NCBI GenBank assembly: GCA_020724325.1
Contig: DYHC01000029.1
Coordinates: 1 to 11,876 of the forward strand
Length of the DNA: 11,876 nt
Reading direction: 5' to 3'
Source of the DNA: Melioribacter roseus
GTDB lineage: Bacteria > Bacteroidota > Ignavibacteria > Ignavibacteriales > Melioribacteraceae
Part shown: positions 6,727-11,876 of the stretch, piece by piece
Layout of the letters: every line of letters starts with the position of its first letter
Position numbering within the stretch: position 1 is the first letter of the stretch
Made by a program: the position numbers and the translations under genes
Notes under the pieces: generated by a model
What the model was told of the DNA's origin: nothing
Databases searched by the model: none
Seen by the model: only the letters and a program-made list of their open reading frames with translations

Positions 6727-7098
6727 ATGGCTACAAAAAAAGATCCTCATACAGAAGACGTGAGCATTATTAGCAATGGTGTTACAATTGATGGTAACTT
6801 AAAAAGCGAGGGGAATGTAAGAGTTGATGGAATTATCAACGGAAACATTACGGTCAGCGGCAACTTAACATTAGGCGATTCTTCAAGAATTGCCGGTGAA
6901 GTTAAAGCGCGCTGCATTACAATGAGCGGACAAATTGAAGGTAAAGTTTTTGTTGAAGAAAAATTACGGCTTGAATCTAAATCGGTTTTTAAAGGTGACC
7001 TAATTGCAAAAACATTAATTATAGAAGAAGGTGCTCTTTTTGACGGGCGAAGTTCTATGAAACAAAATAGCTCTTCTTCAAAAGATTTGAATGGATAA
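6727..7098 (+). CDS. Bactofilin family cytoskeletal protein
   Basis: 123 residues, a usual size for a bactofilin. These proteins form non-polar filaments at the membrane and recruit cell-wall enzymes. The core (about 13-110) consists of the repeating short beta strands of the bactofilin beta helix: VTIDGNLKSEGNVRVDG, INGNITVSGNLTLGD, AGEVKARCITMSG, QIEGKVFVEEKLRL and KGDLIAKTLIIEEG, with glycines at the turns. The N-terminal tail (MATKKDPHTED) is short and polar and could be membrane-binding; the C-terminal tail (SSMKQNSSSSKDLNG) is disordered-looking. AGGAG sits 7 bases before the ATG. It follows the M23 gene closely, and its last 8 bases overlap the start of the atpZ-like gene (ATGGATAA holds the new start and the old stop), so its translation is tied to the ATP synthase operon. 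Confidence 0.92.
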   Translation: MATKKDPHTEDVSIISNGVTIDGNLKSEGNVRVDGIINGNITVSGNLTLGDSSRIAGEVKARCITMSGQIEGKVFVEEKLRLESKSVFKGDLIAKTLIIEEGALFDGRSSMKQNSSSSKDLNG

Positions 7099-7339
7099 GG
7101 AAAAATATACTTCAAGATTTTCTGACAGCTATAGAAAAATTGGTCCATACCTTGGTCTTGGTACTCAACTTGCAGCTACAATTATATTAATGTTTTTCCT
7201 TGGCAGGTGGCTGGATAACCTGCTAAACACTGCTCCATTTTTAATGATCGCTTTTTCACTATTAGGCGGATTTGCCGGAATTTATAATTTTATTAAAACC
7301 GTTTTGTATCTCAACAAAAAAATTGATAAGAAAAATTAA
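7091..7339 (+). CDS. atpZ: AtpZ/AtpI-family small membrane protein of the ATP synthase operon
   Basis: 82 residues with two membrane helices (about 19-39 and 48-72). YLGLGTQLAATIILMFFLGRWLD followed by the Gly-rich second helix SLLGGFAGIYNF is typical of the AtpZ/putative F0F1 ATPase subunit family found at the head of atp operons. Known of the family: AtpZ and AtpI are accessory proteins linked to c-ring assembly or divalent cation uptake in some bacteria; the role here is not shown. The ATG overlaps the bactofilin stop by 8 bases and there is no separate strong ribosome binding site, so translational coupling is likely. Symbol given by family and position. Confidence 0.82.
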   Translation: MDKEKYTSRFSDSYRKIGPYLGLGTQLAATIILMFFLGRWLDNLLNTAPFLMIAFSLLGGFAGIYNFIKTVLYLNKKIDKKN

Positions 7340-7700
7340 ATATCCCCTCCTATTTCTAACACTTTTTGTGTCATCGCTTTTTATATTGAATCATTTTCAA
7401 ATAGTAACAAAACTCTTTAAAGATTCCGTTCTCTATGCTTGTTTGATTATGCTGGTAAACTTTACACTTTTTTTAATTTTCTGGGAGTATTCAAAAAATA
7501 AATCAAATAAGACCTTTCTGATCTTCAACCTTGGCGGAATGGTTTTTCGGCTTGTTTTAATGCTTATCGGTGTAATCGTGGCTTTAAAATTCTTGAATAT
7601 TGACAAATATGCGTTTATATTTGCACTCTTTATATGGTATATATTATTTATTACCTATGAAATAGTTCTATTTAAGAAAAAAGCTGAAAAAGTTACATAA
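7323..7700 (+). CDS. AtpI-like four-helix membrane protein
   Basis: 125 residues if it starts at TTG 7323; the frame is open upstream to another TTG at 7272, but that would overlap atpZ by 68 bases and add a non-family-like polar stretch. Four hydrophobic helices are seen (about 7-25, 35-54, 65-90 and 96-117), with FNLGGMVFRLVLMLIGV in the third and FALFIWYILFITYEI in the fourth, then a lysine-rich tail (LFKKKAEK). Position between atpZ and atpB, size and helix pattern fit an AtpI/UncI-like ATP synthase assembly factor, known to help c-ring formation in other bacteria, but the sequence match is weak and I call it by context. No ATG and no clear ribosome binding site precede it; it overlaps the atpZ stop, so coupling is probable. 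Confidence 0.65.
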   Translation: MIRKIKYPLLFLTLFVSSLFILNHFQIVTKLFKDSVLYACLIMLVNFTLFLIFWEYSKNKSNKTFLIFNLGGMVFRLVLMLIGVIVALKFLNIDKYAFIFALFIWYILFITYEIVLFKKKAEKVT

Positions 7701-7719
7701 TTCTAAAAAAATCAAGTAA

Positions 7720-8559
7720 ATGTGGATTTCTGATTCATCTGCAGCAGTAGATACCTTAAAAGAAGCCGCCGGTAGCCAGGATACCGGATGGATAATGCAT
7801 CATGTTTTGTATGCCCGAGAACTGGATTTAACTCCTTTTGGAATAATTCATTTACCCCAATTTCATTTATTCGGAATGGACCTATCAATTACTAAGCATG
7901 TTGTATTTATGTGGATTGCGGTTCTCTTATTGGTTTTGGCATTTATTGCAGCAAGAAAATCTTACCAGAAATCCCTCATCCCCCGCGGTATTACTAACTT
8001 GCTTGAAGTGCTCATTGTATTCGTCCGCGATGAAATTGCTAAACCAACTATTGGTCACGGTTTCGAAAAGTTTTTACCTTATTTGCTAACATGCTTTTTC
8101 TTTATCCTAACATGCAATTTTTTAGGTCTTATACCTTGGGGTTCTACTGCAACAAGTAATATTTCTGTAACAGCTACATTAGCCACAATTTCGTTTTTTG
8201 TAATTCAGATTGGCGGAATAATGAAGAATGGGTTCTTCGGTTATTTCAAAGGATTGATTCCGCATGGAATTCCTTTCTGGTTGCTTCCAATTATGTTTGT
8301 AGTTGAATTGCTCGGGTTATTTACTAAACCATTTGCTCTGGCAATTCGTCTTTTTGCAAACATGACTGCCGGTCATATTGTTATAATGGCATTACTCGGA
8401 TTAATATTTATATTAAGAACATATTTTGTTGTTCCTGTTTCAATTTCATTTGCATTATTTATTTTCTTGTTAGAAATATTAGTAGCACTTATTCAAGCAT
8501 ATATTTTTACGATGTTATCCTCGCTGTTTATAGGGATGGCATATCATCAAGAGCATTAA
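7720..8559 (+). CDS. atpB: F1Fo ATP synthase subunit a
   Basis: 279 residues. Subunit a forms the two half-channels that lead protons to and from the c-ring. The key helix reads KPFALAIRLFANMTAGH, with the essential arginine at R210. The preceding HGIPFWLLPIMFVVELLGLFTK and the following LIQAYIFTMLSSLFIGMA (with Q259) match the conserved C-terminal helices. About five to six membrane helices are visible from residue 60 on. The N-terminal ~55 residues form a polar periplasmic-type extension (SDSSAAVDTLKEAAGSQDTGW, HHVLYARELD) as in other Bacteroidota/Chlorobiota a subunits. The ATG at 7720 has a weak upstream site; an ATG at 7795 would remove much of that extension and is less likely. It lies 19 bases after the AtpI-like gene and 35 before atpE. 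Confidence 0.96.
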   Translation: MWISDSSAAVDTLKEAAGSQDTGWIMHHVLYARELDLTPFGIIHLPQFHLFGMDLSITKHVVFMWIAVLLLVLAFIAARKSYQKSLIPRGITNLLEVLIVFVRDEIAKPTIGHGFEKFLPYLLTCFFFILTCNFLGLIPWGSTATSNISVTATLATISFFVIQIGGIMKNGFFGYFKGLIPHGIPFWLLPIMFVVELLGLFTKPFALAIRLFANMTAGHIVIMALLGLIFILRTYFVVPVSISFALFIFLLEILVALIQAYIFTMLSSLFIGMAYHQEH

Positions 8560-8581
8560 TTATTTAATAACAGTACATAAT

Positions 8582-8587
8582 AGGAGG
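8582..8587 (+). promoter_or_regulatory. Consensus Shine-Dalgarno of atpE
   Basis: AGGAGG, a perfect match to the anti-Shine-Dalgarno core, lies 7 bases before the atpE ATG. It is stronger than the sites of its neighbours (AGGA-type for atpF and atpA, weak for atpB and atpG). Since each enzyme needs many c subunits, stronger translation of atpE inside a shared mRNA makes sense; this is inference from sequence. Confidence 0.75.
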
Positions 8588-8594
8588 AAGTTAC

Positions 8595-8813
8595 ATGGAA
8601 TACGCATATTTAGCAGCTGGTTTTAGTGCAGCATTAACCGTTATAGGTGGTGCATTCGGTATTGGTAAATTAGCAAGTGCTGCTATGGAAGCAAGCGGAC
8701 GTCAGCCCGAAGCTGCCGGTGAAATTAGAACATCAATGATTATTGCTGCTGCTCTCATAGAAGGTATTTCACTTTTTGCTCTGGTTATTTGTATTCTTCT
8801 TGCATTGAAGTAA
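8595..8813 (+). CDS. atpE: F1Fo ATP synthase subunit c
   Basis: 72 residues forming two membrane helices joined by the conserved polar loop RQPE (R36-E39). The ion-binding carboxylate is E56 in AALIEGISLF on helix 2. Helix 1 has the small-residue packing pattern (GGAFGIGKLASAAMEASG). The Na+ type signature, a glutamine in helix 1 with Glu-Ser/Thr in helix 2, is absent: the aligned positions appear to be I23 and G57. Coupling to H+ is therefore predicted. The site is in the middle of the operon between atpB and atpF, each 35-38 bases away, and it has the best ribosome binding site in the window. Confidence 0.96.
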   Translation: MEYAYLAAGFSAALTVIGGAFGIGKLASAAMEASGRQPEAAGEIRTSMIIAAALIEGISLFALVICILLALK

Positions 8814-8851
8814 TAATTAGTTTTTTCCCAAATTATTAGGAAATTTTTAGA

Positions 8852-9394
8852 ATGTTATTAGCTGATTTATTTGTTGTTGCTCTTGCCGGCGGTGGAGAAA
8901 GCGGCGGACCCCTGGATGTTAATCCGGGTGTTATTCTTTGGACTGTAGTTACATTCATTTTCTTGCTTCTTATTCTTAAAAAGATTGCATGGAAACCGAT
9001 TCTTAAATCCCTGAATGAAAGAGAATCTTTTATAAAAGAATCTCTCGAAAAAGCAGAGGTTGCCAAGAAAGATGCTGAGAAATTAATTGCTGATAACAAA
9101 CAAAGTATGCTTAAAGCCGAGGAAGAAGCCAAAAAAATTATTGATCAGGGCAGAGAATATGCAGTAAAATTAAAATCTCAGATTCTGGATGAAAGCAAAT
9201 TGCAAGCTAAAAAAATGATTGAAGACGCAGCCGGCGAAATTGAAAGAAAGAATGCCGAGGCATATAATAAACTGAAAGAACAGGTTGCAGATATCGCTAT
9301 TCAATCTGCTGAAAAAATTCTAAGAGAAAATCTGGATAAGGAAAAACAAATTAAATTAGTTAAGAAATATTTGGACGACCTTTCTAAGAACTGA
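8852..9394 (+). CDS. atpF: F1Fo ATP synthase subunit b
   Basis: 180 residues. Subunit b is the peripheral stalk that holds alpha3beta3 against subunit a. One membrane helix (about 26-45, PGVILWTVVTFIFLLLILKK) is followed by the conserved WKPIL segment and a long charged helix (about 50-175) rich in Lys, Glu, Ala and Gln, with EKAEVAKKDAEKL heptads. The segment before the helix (MLLADLFVVALAGGGESGG) is hydrophobic then Gly-rich. AGGA at 8838-8841 is 10 bases before the ATG. The stop codon TGA is 2 bases before atpH. The single b gene suggests a homodimer, though a second copy elsewhere cannot be ruled out. Confidence 0.95.
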   Translation: MLLADLFVVALAGGGESGGPLDVNPGVILWTVVTFIFLLLILKKIAWKPILKSLNERESFIKESLEKAEVAKKDAEKLIADNKQSMLKAEEEAKKIIDQGREYAVKLKSQILDESKLQAKKMIEDAAGEIERKNAEAYNKLKEQVADIAIQSAEKILRENLDKEKQIKLVKKYLDDLSKN

Positions 9395-9396
9395 AT

Positions 9397-9945
9397 ATGA
9401 GTGTTTTTAGAATATCATACCGCTATGCAAATTCCTTTTTTCAGCTTGCAGAAGAAAAAAAAGCTTTGGAAAAATTTGCCGAGGATGTTGAACTGATTTA
9501 CAATACTCTCCTTCAATCCAAAGAATTGAGAGCAATACTTCGTAATCCGGTTATTAAACAAAAGGATAAGAAAAATCTTCTTTCGAAAATTTTTAGCTCA
9601 AAATTAGAGAACGAGACTTCCAAATTCCTGGAGTTTCTTGTAACAAAAGGTAGGGAAGATATAATTACAGAGATTATGAAAGAATTCTTAAATCTGAGGG
9701 ATGACAAAGTAGGAATTGTAAGAACAAATATAACTTCATCTGTAGATTTGACTGATGCGGTTAGGAAAGAGATCTCTTCTAAATTAGAGAAAAAGACAAA
9801 TAAGAAAGTTTTGGCGGAATTTGTAGCAGACAAAAATTTAATTGGCGGTTTTATAGTTCAGATAAAAGATATTGTATATGATGCATCGGTAAAGCATCAA
9901 CTTGAATTATTAAGAAAAAAATTCTCGGAAGAGATAAGCATATAA
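9397..9945 (+). CDS. atpH: F1Fo ATP synthase subunit delta
   Basis: 182 residues, normal for the family. Delta (OSCP equivalent) links the top of F1 to the b stalk. The N-terminal helical domain opens with RISYRYANSFFQLAEEKKALE and has RNPVIKQKDKKNLL; the C-terminal part has the diagnostic LIGGFIVQIKDIVYDASVKHQLELL (about 148-172). A start 2 bases after the atpF stop and without its own clear ribosome binding site points to coupled translation. Intact. Confidence 0.95.
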   Translation: MSVFRISYRYANSFFQLAEEKKALEKFAEDVELIYNTLLQSKELRAILRNPVIKQKDKKNLLSKIFSSKLENETSKFLEFLVTKGREDIITEIMKEFLNLRDDKVGIVRTNITSSVDLTDAVRKEISSKLEKKTNKKVLAEFVADKNLIGGFIVQIKDIVYDASVKHQLELLRKKFSEEISI

Positions 9946-9962
9946 ACAATTAGGAAATAATC

Positions 9963-11507
9963 ATGGCTGAAATTAGACCTGACGAAGTATCTGCAATACT
10001 TAGAAAACAACTTGCCGGTTTTGATAATGAAGTTGATATTTATGAAGTCGGTACAGTTTTACAAGTGGGCGATGGAATTGCACGTGTATATGGTTTATCC
10101 AATGTAATGGCAAGCGAGCTGGTTGAATTCCCGAATAATGTAACCGGTATGGTACTAAACCTGGAAGAAGATAGTGTTGGATGCGTTCTCTTTGGTGAAA
10201 GTACATTAATAAAAGAAGGCGACACGGTTAAAAGAACCAACCGCGTTGCTTCATTTCCGGTAGGAGATAAACTCCTTGGTAGAGTAGTAAATCCTCTTGG
10301 TGAACCTGTAGATGGAAAAGGTACAATTAAATTCGATAAGTACATGCCTATCGAAAGAAAAGCTCTTGGCGTAATTGCGCGTCAACCGGTTAAAGAACCA
10401 TTGCAAACAGGTATAACTGCTATTGATGCCATGATACCAATTGGCAGGGGACAGCGCGAACTTATTATCGGCGATCGTCAAACTGGTAAAACAGCCATTG
10501 CTATTGATACAATAATTAATCAGAAATACACTCATACAGAAGAAGCTAAAAAGTACGGCATTAAACCCGTTTACTGCGTTTATGTTGCAATTGGTCAAAA
10601 GAATTCAACTATAGCCCAGGTAGTTGCCAAGTTAGAAGAAGAAGGAGCAATGGCTTATACAACTATTGTATCTGCACCGGCTTCTTCTCCCGCACCGCTG
10701 CAATATATAGCCCCTTACTCGGGCGCAACTTTGGGAGAACATTTTAGAGATACTGGAAGGCATTCTCTTTTAATCTATGATGATCTTTCCAAACAAGCTG
10801 TTGCTTACCGTGAACTTTCGTTGCTGCTTAGAAGACCTCCCGGACGCGAAGCTTACCCCGGTGATGTATTTTATTTACATTCCCGCTTGCTTGAAAGAGC
10901 TTCCAAATTAAGCGAAGATCTCGGCGGCGGAAGTTTAACTGCACTTCCTATAATTGAAACTCAGCAAGGCGACGTTTCGGCTTATATTCCTACAAATGTT
11001 ATTTCAATTACAGACGGTCAGATTTATCTTGAACCCAACTTATTTAATGCCGGAGTTCGACCAGCAATTAACGTTGGTATTTCGGTTTCGCGTGTTGGCG
11101 GTAATGCGCAGATTAAAGCTATGAAAAAAGTTGCCGGCTCTCTCAAAATAGATTTAGCTCAGTATAGAGAACTGGAAGCTTTTGCAAAATTTGGCTCCGA
11201 TCTTGATAAAGCAACTCAAAGGATTCTTGCAAAAGGTGCTCGTCTTGTGGAATTACTTAAACAAGATCAATACTCACCTATTTCTGTAGAGAAACAGGTT
11301 ATTTCTGTTTTCCTTGGCACCAACAACTATATGGATTCTATTAAACTACAGGATGTAAAAAAATTCGAAAAAGAATTTCATGAATTTGCCGAATTGAAAT
11401 ATCCGGCTATTTATGAAAGCATTATATCCACAAAAGAATTGAAGGATGATATTGTTCAGCTGTTAAAAAAAGCGGCTGATGAATTTGTTGAAAAATTTAA
11501 CAAATAA
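9963..11507 (+). CDS. atpA: F1Fo ATP synthase subunit alpha
   Basis: 514 residues, full length. Alpha alternates with beta in the F1 hexamer, binds nucleotide at non-catalytic sites and donates an arginine finger. Seen: the N-terminal beta-barrel (about 25-95), a P-loop GDRQTGKTA (170-178), a Walker-B-like LLIYDD (269-274), the conserved [24 protein letters not shown] stretch (290-313), and the arginine-finger region SVSRVGG (R377). The helical C-terminal domain ends in EKFNK. Ribosome binding site AGGA (9952-9955) is 7 bases before the ATG. All expected motifs are intact, and this is the most secure call in the window. Confidence 0.98.
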   Translation: MAEIRPDEVSAILRKQLAGFDNEVDIYEVGTVLQVGDGIARVYGLSNVMASELVEFPNNVTGMVLNLEEDSVGCVLFGESTLIKEGDTVKRTNRVASFPVGDKLLGRVVNPLGEPVDGKGTIKFDKYMPIERKALGVIARQPVKEPLQTGITAIDAMIPIGRGQRELIIGDRQTGKTAIAIDTIINQKYTHTEEAKKYGIKPVYCVYVAIGQKNSTIAQVVAKLEEEGAMAYTTIVSAPASSPAPLQYIAPYSGATLGEHFRDTGRHSLLIYDDLSKQAVAYRELSLLLRRPPGREAYPGDVFYLHSRLLERASKLSEDLGGGSLTALPIIETQQGDVSAYIPTNVISITDGQIYLEPNLFNAGVRPAINVGISVSRVGGNAQIKAMKKVAGSLKIDLAQYRELEAFAKFGSDLDKATQRILAKGARLVELLKQDQYSPISVEKQVISVFLGTNNYMDSIKLQDVKKFEKEFHEFAELKYPAIYESIISTKELKDDIVQLLKKAADEFVEKFNK

Positions 11508-11520
11508 TTGAAGAATTATT
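11503..11520 (+). other. AT-only hairpin spanning the atpA stop codon
   Basis: AATAATT (11503-11509) and AATTATT (11514-11520) form a perfect 7-bp inverted repeat around GAAG. The atpA stop TAA lies within the left arm and atpG begins 16 bases after the right arm. With no GC pair in the stem it is weak, has no T-tract after it, and is not a terminator. Confidence 0.4.
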
Positions 11521-11535
11521 AATGAATGATATTAT

Positions 11536-11876
11536 ATGGCAACACTAAGGGATATTAAGAGAAGAATTAAAGGTGTTAAGAATACACAGCAGATTACAAA
11601 AGCCATGAAAATGGTAGCTGCTGCAAGACTTCGCCGCGCTCAAGAAAATATTATTAATTCTCGTCCGTATTCTAGAAAGATATCCGAAGTGTTAAACCAT
11701 CTGTTGAAGATTGAAAAAAATATTAACAACCCATTAATTACCGAACGGAAAATTGAAAATATTGCGTTAATAGTTATTACATCCGACAGAGGTCTATGCG
11801 GAAGTTTCAATATTAATGCTATCAGATTTGCCGAAGAATATATTAATAATGAGTTGAATGAATTTAATAGAAAAGG
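11536..11876 (+). CDS. atpG: F1Fo ATP synthase subunit gamma, 3'-truncated by window edge
   Basis: The first 113 codons of gamma, the central rotor shaft, are present; the rest lies beyond the right edge. The N-terminal helix reads MATLRDIKRRIKGVKNTQQI and continues TKAMKMVAAARLRRAQ, the family hallmark, and SDRGLCGSFN (about residues 85-94) is the second hallmark. The start ATG is 28 bases after the atpA stop with no clear ribosome binding site. Two out-of-frame ATGs precede it (11522 and 11526) and lead to very short frames. Confidence 0.96.
   Translation, partial: MATLRDIKRRIKGVKNTQQITKAMKMVAAARLRRAQENIINSRPYSRKISEVLNHLLKIEKNINNPLITERKIENIALIVITSDRGLCGSFNINAIRFAEEYINNELNEFNRK

Noticed and set aside
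6747..7148. 133-codon open frame on the minus strand
   Set aside because: It lies opposite the bactofilin gene, has no family-like sequence and no ribosome binding site, and mirrors the regular codon pattern of the beta-helix repeats.
7272..7322. Longer N-terminus for the AtpI-like gene
   Set aside because: It would lie in an alternate frame of the conserved atpZ end and has no ribosome binding site; the hydrophobic protein begins naturally after 7323.
8814..8851. Terminator between atpE and atpF (run of T at 8820-8826)
   Set aside because: No GC-containing stem precedes the T run; the genes are expected to be co-transcribed.
9513..9833. Minus-strand open frame opposite atpH
   Set aside because: Shadow of the well-supported delta subunit gene; low-complexity Phe/Ser-rich translation.
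10000..10598. Three overlapping minus-strand open frames opposite atpA
   Set aside because: They lie entirely within a full-length, highly conserved alpha gene and show no recognisable protein features.

Overview
The window looks like chromosomal sequence from an AT-rich member of the Bacteroidota/Chlorobiota/Ignavibacteriota group, most likely Ignavibacteria or a close relative. The evidence is a protein ending in a type IX secretion (T9SS) sorting domain, a PorV/PorQ-type outer-membrane protein beside it, a GWxTD-domain protein (a family typical of this group), and an ATP synthase operon led by AtpZ/AtpI-type genes. Several genes have clear Shine-Dalgarno sequences, which fits Ignavibacteria/Chlorobi better than Bacteroidia. 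This placement is inferred from gene content, not from a phylogeny. All supported genes lie on the + strand.

Region 1 (1-2352) holds the C-terminal part of a secreted T9SS cargo-like protein, open at the left edge, followed after a few bases by a PorV/PorQ-family beta-barrel gene. A strong intrinsic terminator closes the unit. Region 2 (2353-2561) is intergenic. It carries a short tandem repeat array (26-bp unit, two full copies and a partial one) lying between two identical 37-bp segments, each containing the 3' arm and T-tract of the terminator.

Region 3 (2562-5835) is an envelope cluster: a GWxTD-domain gene broken by one in-frame TAA, a lauroyl (Kdo2-lipid A type) acyltransferase-like gene, and a glycosyltransferase family 9 (heptosyltransferase-like) gene. 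The last two appear to start at TTG and are packed end to end, suggesting shared transcription and a joint role in the lipid A or glycolipid part of the cell surface.

Region 4 (5836-11876) starts with a membrane-anchored M23 peptidase and a bactofilin, a cell-shape pair. It runs by an 8-base overlap into the ATP synthase genes: atpZ-like, atpI-like, atpB (a), atpE (c), atpF (b), atpH (delta), atpA (alpha) and the 5' part of atpG (gamma), which is cut by the right edge. The F1 beta and epsilon genes are not in the window. The c subunit lacks the usual Na+ ligands, so the enzyme is predicted to be H+-coupled. No RNA genes, CRISPR array, transposase or prophage genes were found. I do not see a clearly new multi-gene system. 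The observations most worth a second look are the interrupted GWxTD gene, the repeat array that duplicates half of a terminator, and the bactofilin/M23 pair joined to the ATP synthase operon.
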